From the NCBI GenBank assembly GCA_050633545.1, contig JBOEGS010000001.1, positions 62,001 to 126,000 of the forward strand: a DNA stretch of 64,000 bases. Direction: 5' to 3'. Shown in pieces: positions 1-8,198 of the stretch; the first letter of the stretch is position 1; every line of letters starts with the position of its first letter. Source of the DNA: Litorivita sp050633545. Its GTDB lineage: Bacteria > Pseudomonadota > Alphaproteobacteria > Rhodobacterales > Rhodobacteraceae. Both the position numbers and the translations under genes were made by a program. Under the pieces are notes generated by a model that saw nothing but the letters and a program-made list of their open reading frames with translations, made no database searches and was not told the DNA's origin.

Positions 1-39
1 TTCCTGAAAGCTGCGGGGTTTATCACTGCTGGCTGCCAT
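1..39 (-). CDS. glyQ: Glycyl-tRNA synthetase alpha subunit, N-terminal tip only
   Basis: The first 39 bases read on the minus strand encode MAASSDKPRSFQE and the gene then runs out of the window. A short variable lead followed by (K/R)SFQE is how the alpha chain of the tetrameric bacterial glycyl-tRNA synthetase usually begins, and the enzyme charges tRNA-Gly in the cytoplasm. Only 13 residues are visible, so this is a family-memory call. No catalytic motif can be checked. The next gene is divergent and starts at 330. The roughly 290 bases between should hold both promoters, but I could not mark them with confidence. Confidence 0.5.
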   Translation of the reverse strand, partial: MAASSDKPRSFQE

Positions 40-329
40 ATCTTCGGTCCCTGATCATCTGGTCCGCGCGTTGCCGTGCGGGGGCGTCTTGCGGGGGCAA
101 AGGCGCGGGCGGGGCCGCAACTGTGCGGGCGGCGCGCTTTGCCGGTTGTCGGATGCGTGTGGCGCGCGGATCACGCCGCCCTCTGCCTTAAATCGCGCGT
201 CCTAACTACGGCCCCCAGCGGGCGGGGTCAATTGCGTGCTCACGCATTATTTGGATGCGCTCTGCGTCAGATTTGTTATGAAACCCCAAGCAAGACCAAA
301 AACACGTTTAACAAGGGCGACAGGGCAAG

Positions 330-2186
330 ATGATCCGGCAATTTTTCAGTAATTCCTTTAAACCTGCGGCTGTGGTGCTCACGCTGCTGATGACGGGCCC
401 ATTTGCGCCCATGACCGCCACCGCGCAAAGCGCGCAATCGCAAAGCGACGACATCGCATGGGTGCAAATCGAAGCGCAGCCCAGCCTCAACGACGCCCAA
501 GAAGCGATCCGCGGCTATGCGGGGCGTTTGGCCGATGTGAACGGGTTTTCCTTGGGCCAGGGGTGGTATGCCATCGTGCTCGGGCCATACACGCGCGATG
601 ATGCGGCGCAAGTGTTGCGCGTTTACCGCCGCGAGGGGCAGATCCCGCGCGACAGTTTTATCACCTTTACCAATTCCTTCCGCCAACAGTTTTGGCCCGT
701 GGGCACGGATTTCCTGAGCAATCCGCCGCGCAACGATGCGCCCCCCGCCAATCAAACGGCCGATCAAACGGCCGAGGCCGCCGCCGCGACCGAGCCGGCC
801 GCACAAGCCGCAGCGGGCAACGCATCCGCCGAGCAACCCGCGGCAGCGCCCCAGCCCCCCGCCCCCGACGAGACCAAATCCGAAGCCCTGCGCGGCGAGC
901 GCGATCTGGACCGCGCGGCACGGATGGACCTGCAATCCATGCTCAAATGGGCGGGCTATTACGACAGCGGCATCGACGGCGCCTTTGGCCGCGGCACACG
1001 CGCCTCTATGGCCGCATGGCAAGAGGCCAACGGGTTCGAGGTCACCGGCGTGATGACCACGCTGCAGCGCGCGACACTGCTCAAACAATATAACGCCATC
1101 CTTGATGGCATGGGCCTGCGTATGGTGCGCGACGAGGGCGCGGGCATCGAAATGGCCCTGCCGATGGGCGTGGTGGATTTCGACCGCTACGAGCCGCCCT
1201 TTGGCCATTACACCGCCAAAGGCGATCTGGATGTGCAGGTTCTGACCATCTCGCAACAGGGCGATCAGGCCACGCTTTGGGGGCTTTACGATATCATGCA
1301 AACGCTCGAGATTGTGCCGCCTTCGGGGCCGCGCGAGCGCAAGAACGACAGCTTTGTTCTGATCGGCGAGGACGGGCATATCGTCTCGCATACCGAAGCC
1401 TATTTGCGCGCCGGTCAGGTCAAGGGCTTTACGCTGGTCTGGCCTGTGGGCGACGAGGAACGCCGCCGCCGCGTGCTGAGCGAGATGCAGACGAGCTTTT
1501 CCACCTTTGGCGCGGCGCTTGATCCGGCGGCGGGCGATAATGGCGCGCAGAGCATTGATTTGCTCTCCGGTCTGGAAATCCGCAAACCCAAACTGGCCCG
1601 CTCGGGGTTTTATATCGATGCAAAAGGCACGGTGGTCACCACCGCCGAGGCGGTCGCGCAATGCGGGCGGATCACGCTTGATGACGATATCGACGCGACG
1701 GTGATCGCATCCGATGCCGAAAACGGTATCGCGATCTTGCGCCCGCAAGAGCCTTTGGCACCGATGTCCACCGCCCGTTTCCAACGCGCCGTGCCGCGGC
1801 TGCAATCGGATGTGGCGGTCTCGGGCTACAGCTTTGAGGGGGTGCTCAACGGGCCGACCCTAACCTATGGCACCTTGGCCGATATCCGCGGTTTGCGCGG
1901 CGAAACGGGCCTCAAACGCCTTGCGCTCAACGCCATGCCTGGTGATGCGGGCGGTCCGGTGTTCGACGCGGGCGGCGCGGTGCTGGGGATGCTTTTGCCC
2001 GCCACAAACGGCGCACAAAAGCTGCCCGAAGGGGTGAGCTTTGTCGCCGATGGCAGCGCGGTTCTGGCTTTGCTGCAACGCGAGGGGATCAATGCAGAGA
2101 CGACCGATGCTTTGGACACCCTCGACCCTGTGGACCTGACCGCCAGCGCCAGTTCCATGACCGTTCTGGTCAGCTGCTGGGAGTGA
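330..2186 (+). CDS. Secreted peptidoglycan-binding protein with a degenerate trypsin-like domain
   Basis: A 618-residue protein with an N-terminal signal peptide (about residues 1-32, ending in an Ala-rich stretch). Residues about 40-125 form a small alpha/beta region that resembles a SPOR-like fold. An Ala/Pro/Gln linker follows (135-185). A PG_binding_1 domain covers about 193-255 (DLQSMLKWAGYYDSGIDGAFG). A trypsin/HtrA-like fold covers about 420-590. The protease appears inactive: the His position in VVTTAEAV is Glu440, the Asp position in SDAENGIAIL is replaced, and the serine motif reads GDAGGP with Ala540. The likely role is cell-wall binding in the periplasm without proteolysis. The start has a short purine-rich lead (GACAGGGCAAG) before ATG. 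It lies divergent from probable glyQ. Confidence 0.8.
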   Translation: MIRQFFSNSFKPAAVVLTLLMTGPFAPMTATAQSAQSQSDDIAWVQIEAQPSLNDAQEAIRGYAGRLADVNGFSLGQGWYAIVLGPYTRDDAAQVLRVYRREGQIPRDSFITFTNSFRQQFWPVGTDFLSNPPRNDAPPANQTADQTAEAAAATEPAAQAAAGNASAEQPAAAPQPPAPDETKSEALRGERDLDRAARMDLQSMLKWAGYYDSGIDGAFGRGTRASMAAWQEANGFEVTGVMTTLQRATLLKQYNAILDGMGLRMVRDEGAGIEMALPMGVVDFDRYEPPFGHYTAKGDLDVQVLTISQQGDQATLWGLYDIMQTLEIVPPSGPRERKNDSFVLIGEDGHIVSHTEAYLRAGQVKGFTLVWPVGDEERRRRVLSEMQTSFSTFGAALDPAAGDNGAQSIDLLSGLEIRKPKLARSGFYIDAKGTVVTTAEAVAQCGRITLDDDIDATVIASDAENGIAILRPQEPLAPMSTARFQRAVPRLQSDVAVSGYSFEGVLNGPTLTYGTLADIRGLRGETGLKRLALNAMPGDAGGPVFDAGGAVLGMLLPATNGAQKLPEGVSFVADGSAVLALLQREGINAETTDALDTLDPVDLTASASSMTVLVSCWE

Positions 2187-2188
2187 GC

Positions 2189-2262
2189 GCCGTCTCGTAA
2201 AACCTCCGGGGGAGGTTTTAAGGCGCGAACGGGCGGAGCCCCAAGCCGTCTCGTAAAACCTC
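2189..2262. repeat. Direct repeat of 18 bp after the pseudo-protease gene
   Basis: The sequence GCCGTCTCGTAAAACCTC occurs at 2189-2206 and again at 2245-2262, exactly 56 bases apart. Each copy is followed by a G-rich complement of AAAACC, so each can fold. The first gives a perfect hairpin (2198-2220). The second is imperfect. It looks like a duplicated terminator. Confidence 0.6.
2198..2220 (+). terminator. Perfect 10-bp hairpin, possible terminator
   Basis: TAAAACCTCC (2198-2207), loop GGG, then GGAGGTTTTA (2211-2220). The stem is perfect, starts 12 bases after the stop codon of the preceding gene, and ends in TTTTA on the plus strand, so it can act as a short intrinsic terminator in either direction. 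Confidence 0.6.
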
Positions 2263-2304
2263 TGGCGGGGGTTTAGCGGCCCGCCCCTGCAGGCAACATA
2301 CACC

Positions 2305-2332
2305 AAAGCCCCCCGCTTTTTTGGGGGCCTTT
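2305..2332. terminator. Bidirectional terminator-like hairpin
   Basis: AAAGCCCCCC and GGGGGCCTTT flank an eight-base T-containing loop with a single mismatch. It lies between two convergent genes (the pseudo-protease on plus and the small membrane protein on minus), which is the expected place for a shared terminator. Confidence 0.55.
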
Positions 2333-2353
2333 GGCGTTGGATCAGCCGTTAAA

Positions 2354-2713
2354 TCACCGCGCCGCGCGGCGCGCGCTCAGCCATGCCAGAACACCCGCAG
2401 GCGCGAGCAATATCCATTGCGGCACCACCATCAGGCCCGACAGGCCGCCCTGCCATAGCCCGACGCCGAAAAACACCACCGCAAAACCGATCCATAGCGC
2501 CGCCAGATCGCGCGTGCTGGCGCGGCGGCGCCAGAACGCATAGGCCGAGAACAGCAAGAACAGGCTGATGAAATGCCAACAGGCATGAAACGTGCCGCGC
2601 AGCGCCGGATCAAGATCGGCCTCCAGCAACGCAAGCAAGGTGTCATAGGTCCCCACGAGGCTATGCAACAAAGCAGTGAAGACGGCAAAAGCAGTGGCGG
2701 CATAGCGGATCAT
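2354..2713 (-). CDS. Small four-helix membrane protein, function unknown
   Basis: A 119-residue protein beginning MIRYAATAFAVFTALLHS. Hydrophobic stretches suggest four transmembrane helices (about residues 5-25, 45-65, 72-92 and 94-114). I do not recognise a named family. The reading frame stays open upstream to 2785, but this ATG sits just after AAAGGTGCCCC, a usable ribosome binding site, and gives a natural first helix. It follows trkH in the same direction with about 80 bases between, so it could be co-transcribed; nothing in it suggests a potassium-related role. Confidence 0.65.
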   Translation of the reverse strand: MIRYAATAFAVFTALLHSLVGTYDTLLALLEADLDPALRGTFHACWHFISLFLLFSAYAFWRRRASTRDLAALWIGFAVVFFGVGLWQGGLSGLMVVPQWILLAPAGVLAWLSARRAAR

Positions 2714-2795
2714 GGGGCACCTTTGGGCATGGAGGCGGAGGGCGCTGCCACTCAAACACAGCTTGGCCCGTTGACCTAAGGGCAAATTGCCGCGC

Positions 2796-4244
2796 CTAGG
2801 CGCGCCAGAAATTCACCGTCAAGATCGCATAGACCGCCATCAGTTCCAGCCGTCCGATCAACATTCCCGCCGCCAAGAGCCATTTCGCCGTGTCATTGAG
2901 ACCCGCGAAATTGCCCGCAGGACCGATTTTTTCGCCCAAACCCGGCCCGATATTGGCCAGCGCGGTCGCCGCGCCCGACACGGAGGTGGTGAAATCCAAT
3001 CCGGTCAGCCCCAAGGCCACGGCCAGAACCCCGACCGAGACCACGAAAAACACGAAAAACGACATCACCGAATTGAGCACATCCTCGTCGATCACCCGCC
3101 CGTCATAGCGCGGCGTAAACACCCCGTGGGGCGAATGGATACGGCGGATTTGCGATTTCACCGAGGCGATCAAAATCTGGTAGCGAAAAATTTTCACCGA
3201 GCAGGCCGTCGATCCCGCGCAGCCGCCGATAAGGCCGATGAAGAAAAAGATCGCGATCAGAAAACCGCCCCAATTCATGTAATCAACGCTGGAATATCCA
3301 GTGCCCGAAATGATCGAGGTGATGTTGAACAGAGCCTCGCGAAAGCTTTGCTCCCAATGATGCGGGAAGATCGTGGTCAACACGGCGGTGGTGATGATTA
3401 CAAGCACGCCGATCACCATCAAGAACCCGCGCACCTGCGCATCGCCAAACAGCGCCGTGCTATGGCCGTTGAGCATTTGCACAAAGCGCACAAAGGGCAG
3501 CGCGGCGAGGATCATGAAGAAAGAGGCGACATATTCGGCGGGGCCGGAAAACGTGCCGAAAGAGGCGTCGTAATTAGAAAACCCGCCGGTCGAAACGGTG
3601 GTGAGCGCATGCACCGTGGCATCAAAGGCATTCATCCCCAAAACGATATAGGAGGCCGCACAGGCCAAGGTCAGCCCGACATAGATCACCGAGATCTGCG
3701 AAGCGATGGCCGAGGCGCGCGGCAAGATTTTGCCCATGGTTTCAAAACCTTCGGAGCGAAAAATCTGCATCCCGCCGACGCGCAACTCGGGCAGGAACAC
3801 CATGGCGACCACAATGATCCCGACCCCGCCCAGCCATTGCAATATCCCGCGCCACAGCAATATCCCCTTGGGCATATCGTCAAGGCCGGAAAACACCGTC
3901 GATCCGGTGGTGGTCATCCCCGACATGGCCTCGAAAAACGCATCGACCCAGCGCGCATCGGTCTCGCCCAAAATGAACGGCAGCGCGCCAAAAATCGGCA
4001 ACATCAACCACACGCCCGTGGTGAGCAAAAACGTTTGCTGGATCGACAGGCCCTCGCGCAGCCCGTTGCGGCACGACAGGGCGACCAAACCGCCCACCGT
4101 CATGCTAAGCAAAGCAGAGGCCGCAAAAGCGGGCCAATGGCCGCGCCCTTCCGCGATATCGACCAGCATCGGCAAGAACATGGTAAGCCCGAGGGCTGCC
4201 ACCAAAAGGCCGATTACATATCCAACGGGGCGAAGATCAAACAT
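2796..4244 (-). CDS. trkH: Trk-type potassium uptake protein TrkH
   Basis: A 482-residue inner-membrane protein of the TrkH/TrkG/KtrB superfamily, which imports K+ together with cytoplasmic TrkA. The four pore loops with their filter glycines can be seen at TTTGSTV (111-117), TVSTGGFS (217-224), SIISGTGYSS (310-319) and ANIGPGLG (430-437). Length and the hydrophobic profile (about ten helices plus four half-helices) match the family. The N-terminus MFDLRPVGYVIGLL is typical. No trkA lies in the window. It sits directly after ureG in the same orientation (41 bases between), which is probably a chance neighbourhood and not a functional link. Confidence 0.95.
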   Translation of the reverse strand: MFDLRPVGYVIGLLVAALGLTMFLPMLVDIAEGRGHWPAFAASALLSMTVGGLVALSCRNGLREGLSIQQTFLLTTGVWLMLPIFGALPFILGETDARWVDAFFEAMSGMTTTGSTVFSGLDDMPKGILLWRGILQWLGGVGIIVVAMVFLPELRVGGMQIFRSEGFETMGKILPRASAIASQISVIYVGLTLACAASYIVLGMNAFDATVHALTTVSTGGFSNYDASFGTFSGPAEYVASFFMILAALPFVRFVQMLNGHSTALFGDAQVRGFLMVIGVLVIITTAVLTTIFPHHWEQSFREALFNITSIISGTGYSSVDYMNWGGFLIAIFFFIGLIGGCAGSTACSVKIFRYQILIASVKSQIRRIHSPHGVFTPRYDGRVIDEDVLNSVMSFFVFFVVSVGVLAVALGLTGLDFTTSVSGAATALANIGPGLGEKIGPAGNFAGLNDTAKWLLAAGMLIGRLELMAVYAILTVNFWRA

Positions 4245-4285
4245 GGGGGCGAGGGTTGGCGCGGCGCGCGCAAACTGTCAAGCGC

Positions 4286-4945
4286 TCACGCTTCGATTGC
4301 CGCAGGATCGGGCGTAATCTCCAAGCCGCCGATCTGGGCGATCAGCGCCAGAACCTGTGCCAGTCCCGCGCCGGTTTTGAGGTTGGTAAAGACGAAAGGC
4401 CTTGCGCCGCGCTGCGCGGTTGCGTCGCGCTCCATCACCGCCAGATCGGCCCCCACATAGGGCGCAAGATCGGTTTTATTGATCACCAGAATGTCGGATT
4501 TGGTGATGGCAGGCCCGCCCTTACGCGGGATTTCCTCGCCTGCGGCCACGTCGATCACATAGATCGTCAGATCGACCAATTCGGGCGAAAACGTCGCCGA
4601 AAGGTTATCACCGCCCGATTCCACCAGCACCAGATCGAGATCGGCAAACCGCTCGTTGAGCCGCGCAATGGCCGCCAGATTGATCGAGGCATCCTCGCGG
4701 ATCGCCGTATGCGGACAGCCGCCGGTTTCCACCCCCATGATGCGCTCGGAGGGCAAGACCTGCATGCGCACCAAAGCATCGGCATCCTCGCGGGTGTAGA
4801 TATCATTGGTCACCACCGCCATCGACAGCTTGCCCGCCAAAGTGCGGCACAACGCGGCGGTCAGCGTGGTTTTGCCCGCGCCCACAGGGCCGCCAAGGCC
4901 CACGCGCAGCGGGCCGTTCGGGGATTTGAAGGACGTATCGCTCAT
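4286..4945 (-). CDS. ureG: Urease accessory GTPase UreG
   Basis: A 219-residue SIMIBI-class GTPase that drives nickel delivery to urease with UreD, UreF and UreE. The P-loop GPVGAGKT is at 19-26, the metal-binding CPH motif (in GGCPHTAI) at 76-78, and the guanine-specificity NKTD at 155-158. ESGGDNL is also present. The length is normal. The frame is open further upstream to 5155, but the ATG at 4945 gives the standard UreG N-terminus (MSDTSFKSPNGPLRVGLGGP). It is the last urease gene, 73 bases after a DUF3995 gene. Confidence 0.97.
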   Translation of the reverse strand: MSDTSFKSPNGPLRVGLGGPVGAGKTTLTAALCRTLAGKLSMAVVTNDIYTREDADALVRMQVLPSERIMGVETGGCPHTAIREDASINLAAIARLNERFADLDLVLVESGGDNLSATFSPELVDLTIYVIDVAAGEEIPRKGGPAITKSDILVINKTDLAPYVGADLAVMERDATAQRGARPFVFTNLKTGAGLAQVLALIAQIGGLEITPDPAAIEA

Positions 4946-5018
4946 GGGGTCACCTCGGGTCTGGATCGTGGGGGAAGGGTCATGCCGGCAAAGCCGTATC
5001 GGAAGGGATCGAAGCGCA

Positions 5019-5450
5019 TCACGGCGCCCCCGACAAGAGCACCGCCGCCGTGCCAGCAGCCAGCGCAAGGCACAGCGGGGCGTAATAGCGCCCGTCGAAC
5101 GTGGCAAAGGGCTCTTCGGGGCCAAAGCGGCGCAGGGCAGGCACATAGGCCGCAACCCCGCGCGCCAAAAACGCCAGCGTCATCACGCCCAGCCCCGCAA
5201 GCACCAAAGCCCCGCGCAGCCCGCCCGCCTCTCGCGGCAATTGCAGCCAAAGCGCGCCCGTCAGCAGCACCAAGACCACGGTCCAGCAGGCCGCAGGGCT
5301 TGGCATTTTGGTGATGTCGCGGGTGCCCACGGCGGCGCGCGCCAAATCCGTCTCGTCGCGCAGGGGCCACCAGATACGCAGCGCCCAAGCCCCGTGCAGC
5401 GCGGCAATCGCGACCAAGATCACGCTGATCACATCGGCCAGAGCGCTCAT
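5019..5450 (-). CDS. DUF3995-type membrane protein inside the urease gene cluster
   Basis: A 143-residue protein with four predicted membrane helices (about 1-25, 52-70, 78-100, 125-142). The pattern with an early HGAWALRIWWP and a late RRFGPEEPFATFDGRYYAPLC resembles the DUF3995 family, whose function is not known. Its ATG at 5450 overlaps the ureF stop codon by four bases, so translation should be coupled to ureF. The position between ureF and ureG suggests a role near urease, perhaps in urea or nickel handling, but that is inference from location only. Confidence 0.75.
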   Translation of the reverse strand: MSALADVISVILVAIAALHGAWALRIWWPLRDETDLARAAVGTRDITKMPSPAACWTVVLVLLTGALWLQLPREAGGLRGALVLAGLGVMTLAFLARGVAAYVPALRRFGPEEPFATFDGRYYAPLCLALAAGTAAVLLSGAP

Positions 5451-6112
5451 GAGCGAAACAACCTCACGCTTTGCACCTCATGGCGCATCGAGGCGATGTC
5501 ACCGGCCAAAGCGATACTGCCAACCCTGTCGAGATCGGCGGTTTCGGCCCCCGTCGCAAGGCGCGCGCAGAGCGGCAAAAGCGCGGTGAGGGCCCCCTGC
5601 CCTTCGGTTTGGCCCAATGGCACCAAACGCACCGCCGCCGAGACCAGATTGGCGGCAAAGCCCTGCAGCGCCAATTGCAACAGCGGCGCCAAAGGCAGCC
5701 CGATCAGGCGCGCGGCGCGGCCCAAAGCCACCGGATAGGGCATGGCGGGCAAATCCAACCCGTAAAGCGCGCAGGCCGTGCGGGCAAAAGCCTCGCCCTG
5801 CGCCTCGGTCTCCAAACGCCGCTCGGCAGAGGGGCAAAGCGCCGAGGCCAGATCAGCCAGCTCGGCCGCCTCCTCGGCATCCGCGCGCCACGCGTGGGCC
5901 ATAAGCACCGCATCCATCCGCCCTGCCCCATGCGCGAGCAGCCCTTCGAGCCAGAGGCGCAAATCTTGCGCCGAGGCGATCTGCCCCTGCGCAATCGCGG
6001 TCTCCAGCCCGTGCGAATAGGCAAAGCCGCCAACCGGAAAAGCGGGCGAGAACCATTGGTGCAAAACCTGCGCCGCTTCGGCATCGGTTTTGATCGGCGC
6101 GGGGTCAGTCAT
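5447..6112 (-). CDS. ureF: Urease accessory protein UreF
   Basis: A 221-residue all-helical protein that acts with UreD and UreG in the urease activation complex. The signature SPAFPVGGFAYSHGLE is at about 22-37. The chosen ATG (6112) overlaps the end of ureE by eight bases and gives MTDPAPIKTD. The frame stays open far upstream through the repetitive His-codon tract of ureE, where it reads MTT/MTA repeats with several extra ATG codons 9-27 bases earlier. A slightly longer N-terminus therefore cannot be excluded. The length from 6112 fits the family. Confidence 0.93.
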   Translation of the reverse strand: MTDPAPIKTDAEAAQVLHQWFSPAFPVGGFAYSHGLETAIAQGQIASAQDLRLWLEGLLAHGAGRMDAVLMAHAWRADAEEAAELADLASALCPSAERRLETEAQGEAFARTACALYGLDLPAMPYPVALGRAARLIGLPLAPLLQLALQGFAANLVSAAVRLVPLGQTEGQGALTALLPLCARLATGAETADLDRVGSIALAGDIASMRHEVQSVRLFRS

Positions 6113-6761
6113 GGCTGTGGTCATTGCTGTGGTCATGAGGGTGGTCATGTGGGTGGTCATGGCTGTGATGGTGGCTATGCGCGTGGCTATGCCGATGCGC
6201 GGGATCATCTGCGGCGCCCTCCGGATCCGCCAAATCCTTATGCGCCGTGCCACCTTGGGGCGTGCCATCGGCGCCAAAATGCGTGTGGCCGTGGGCATGG
6301 GCATGGGTGCGCCCCATCCCGTAGGCCCCGCCCTCGGGCATGAACGGCGCGGTAACCGGCGCAAGCGTCGCCCCCAGCCCCCGCAGCATATCGGCCAAGA
6401 CCTTATCGCTTTGAATGTAAAGGCAATCGCCCTCGATCTGGCAAGGCGTATGGCGGTTGCCGATATGCCATGCCATGCGCAAAACATCGCCGCGCACCGC
6501 GATCAAGGCTTCGGGTTCGGCCTCGATCAAGATGCGCCGCCCGTCGGCCAGAACAAAGGCGTCGCCCGCGTCCAGACTTTCGGCCTTGGGCAGATCGACC
6601 AGAAACCCGATGCCCCCATCCGTGACCAGCCGCTTGCGCCGCAAAAAACGCGCCTCATAGCTCAGCGCAATCCGGTCCGCGAAAACCGCATCGGGCGCAG
6701 CCTGTCCGCGCTGTGCGATCTGTGCGGCGCGTTCGATCTGTGTGGCGCGTGGCTCGGTCAT
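6105..6761 (-). CDS. ureE: Urease accessory nickel carrier UreE with a long His-rich tail
   Basis: A 218-residue nickel metallochaperone. The N-terminal peptide-binding half and central metal-binding half (about 1-150) are followed by a C-terminal tail of about 65 residues containing some 20 histidines (for example HRHSHAHSHHHSHDHPHDH), which in this family binds several Ni2+ ions. The DNA for the tail is a degenerate 12-base repeat around GTCATG. The gene is separated from ureC by 1.47 kb of unrelated genes, so it is probably transcribed from its own promoter, together with ureF, DUF3995 and ureG. Confidence 0.95.
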   Translation of the reverse strand: MTEPRATQIERAAQIAQRGQAAPDAVFADRIALSYEARFLRRKRLVTDGGIGFLVDLPKAESLDAGDAFVLADGRRILIEAEPEALIAVRGDVLRMAWHIGNRHTPCQIEGDCLYIQSDKVLADMLRGLGATLAPVTAPFMPEGGAYGMGRTHAHAHGHTHFGADGTPQGGTAHKDLADPEGAADDPAHRHSHAHSHHHSHDHPHDHPHDHSNDHSHD

Positions 6762-6896
6762 GGGCGCGGCTTCCCTCTTGCATGGCCAAGGGCATGGCCC
6801 TCATTGCCGCCATATTGACCGCAGCCACGCCAAGGTGCCAGAGCACAGCCCCCCAAACGGCGCAAAATCGCGCAAAGCGCCCATAATTTAGGCAAA

Positions 6897-6926
6897 CAAA
6901 AGGGCGCACCCCTAGGGGCCGCCCTG
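6897..6926 (-). terminator. Terminator after the DUF1127 gene
   Basis: On the minus strand AGGGCGGCCCCTAGGGGTGC followed by GCCCTTTTG folds into a stem with a central CCCCTAGGGG palindrome and a short T run. It lies about 80 bases beyond the DUF1127 stop codon and before ureE. Confidence 0.55.
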
Positions 6927-7007
6927 TCATGCCTTTGCCGCACCTGCGGTCCGCCGCGACGATGCAAGCACAGGCTCGCACCATCGCGGGATCACCGAGG
7001 GACCGGA

Positions 7008-7235
7008 TTAGATGTAGTAGAGATCGCGAAACACATGCAGCGCGATTTGCTCGCGCTTCAAACCCATCGCGGCCAATTCCACGTCGGATTTTGCTTCGAG
7101 CTGCTGAATTTGCCCTGCGCGGGACTTGCGCTCGATATAGCGCTCCATGCCGCGACCCAATGCGGCAAAAAACGCATTTGCGCGCGCGCTCAGGCTGCGG
7201 GCGGGATAGGCGATGTTGGTGCTGTGAGTGGCCAT
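7008..7235 (-). CDS. DUF1127 small basic protein
   Basis: A 75-residue protein with the Arg-rich helical C-terminal half typical of DUF1127 (QIQQLEAKSDVELAAMGLKR, then EQIALHVFRDLYYI). The YjiS-like core usually ends in (R/K)xxI(x)(R)xVF and this matches. Members in Rhodobacter are small RNA-binding or stress-linked proteins (CcaF1). The ATG at 7235 follows a GAAAGAGG ribosome site; the frame is open upstream but without another good start. It faces away from the VPLPA-CTERM gene at 7541 and lies between the two halves of the urease cluster. Confidence 0.88.
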   Translation of the reverse strand: MATHSTNIAYPARSLSARANAFFAALGRGMERYIERKSRAGQIQQLEAKSDVELAAMGLKREQIALHVFRDLYYI

Positions 7236-7540
7236 TTGAAAACCTCTTTCGGTTTGGAGTTCATGTCTCCCTTGGCACCTAAGATAGGTCAGCAATGACG
7301 ACCTTACCACTGCCCATTCGGCATTGCCGTCATGCACTTTCTGCATCGCAGCAAATTTGTCATAAAGGCTGCGCAGCCGGGAAAATGCCGTGTCGCATCG
7401 GCGTTAGAGCCTTAAATTGCTGGACAGAGGCCCAATCCACCGCATACAATTACCCTAGGGAAAGCTGCCAATTTATGACTTCCCTGCTTTGACTTTAACC
7501 GAACTCATTTTGAAACACACAAATCAGGGGGATACTGATT
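7236..7540. promoter_or_regulatory. Divergent intergenic region, DUF1127 and VPLPA-CTERM genes
   Basis: About 305 bases between two outward-facing genes, visibly more AT-rich than its surroundings, so it should carry both promoters. I see no gene or RNA in it. A usable ribosome site AGGGGGATACTGATT precedes the ATG at 7541. I cannot place -35 and -10 boxes with confidence. Confidence 0.4.
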
Positions 7541-8152
7541 ATGACACTTAAATATACTTTGGCCGCAGGGCTGATCGCATTGGCGGGTGCCTCTTCGGCG
7601 GCAACTATGACGGTGACCGAGACCTTCGAAAGCTTTAGCTCCGGCGATACAATCACCACGCAATTGGACGGCTTGACCGTCAGCGCCGAAGGCAGTGGCG
7701 AGGCGATGATCGCCAGCGCATCCTTCCCCGTCGTGGCGGGCGAGCCTTTGGGCATCTACAACGCCTCGACGGGCCCGCTCGGAACGGGCTTCGAACTTTC
7801 GCTGACCTTCGATTTCATCGGCGTTGCATCGCAGATCGGCGCGCTGGTCGACTTCGGCAACTCAGGTGACGGCCTCATGTTGGAGATTTTCGACGGCGTC
7901 GGCGGCACCGGCACTTCGCTTGGAGCGGCCAGTGTGACCACCGAAACCTTCCTCGGGCTCAGCGCGACAGGCATCAAAAGCGCCGTGTTCTCGCAAGTCG
8001 GCACGGGGGCGACATGGATGCTCGACAATCTGACCTATACCTATGACGATATCGCCCCTGCGGTGCCGCTCCCTGCGGGCGGGTTGCTTTTGCTCAGCGG
8101 CTTGATCGGTGGCGGGGCATTGGCGCGCAAACGCAAAGCGCGCGCCGCGTAA
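7541..8152 (+). CDS. VPLPA-CTERM secreted surface protein
   Basis: A 203-residue protein with an N-terminal signal peptide (about 1-20, ending SSAA), a beta-rich middle of Thr/Ser/Gly/Asp composition, and a C-terminal tripartite sorting tag: AVPLPAG (about 175-181), a hydrophobic stretch LLLLSGLIGGGAL, and a basic end ARKRKARAA. This tag is recognised by the exosortase XrtD, which cleaves it and releases or anchors the protein at the cell surface; no exosortase gene lies in the window. Two more proteins with the same tag lie at 62306 and 63203. This one stands alone inside the urease cluster, on the opposite strand. Confidence 0.9.
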   Translation: MTLKYTLAAGLIALAGASSAATMTVTETFESFSSGDTITTQLDGLTVSAEGSGEAMIASASFPVVAGEPLGIYNASTGPLGTGFELSLTFDFIGVASQIGALVDFGNSGDGLMLEIFDGVGGTGTSLGAASVTTETFLGLSATGIKSAVFSQVGTGATWMLDNLTYTYDDIAPAVPLPAGGLLLLSGLIGGGALARKRKARAA

Positions 8153-8170
8153 TCCTTTGATAAAAAATAC

Positions 8171-8198
8171 AAAAGGCGCGGAAAACACCGGGCCTTTT
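8171..8198. terminator. Bidirectional terminator between VPLPA-CTERM gene and ureC
   Basis: AAAAGGCGCGG (8171-8181) pairs with CCGGGCCTTTT (8188-8198) with one mismatch. It has A and T tracts on either side, so it can stop transcription from both convergent genes. Confidence 0.75.

Noticed and set aside
276..1805. A 509-codon minus-strand open frame over the pseudo-protease gene
   Set aside because: The plus strand carries a signal peptide and a recognisable PG_binding_1 domain; the minus product is Gly/Arg-rich shadow sequence.
2787..4460. A 557-codon plus-strand open frame over trkH
   Set aside because: It is antisense to a clear TrkH with all pore loops. Long antisense frames are expected in DNA this GC-rich, and its product is His/Arg/Gln-rich without domain features.
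4946..5155. A UreG with 70 more N-terminal residues
   Set aside because: The extra part runs antisense-like through the gap before ureG and has no UreG homology; the ATG at 4945 gives the standard N-terminus.
6897..7007. A Cuckoo/CcsR RNA behind the DUF1127 gene, where Rhodobacter has them
   Set aside because: I looked for CCUCCUCCC in a hairpin after this DUF1127 gene and found only an ordinary terminator.
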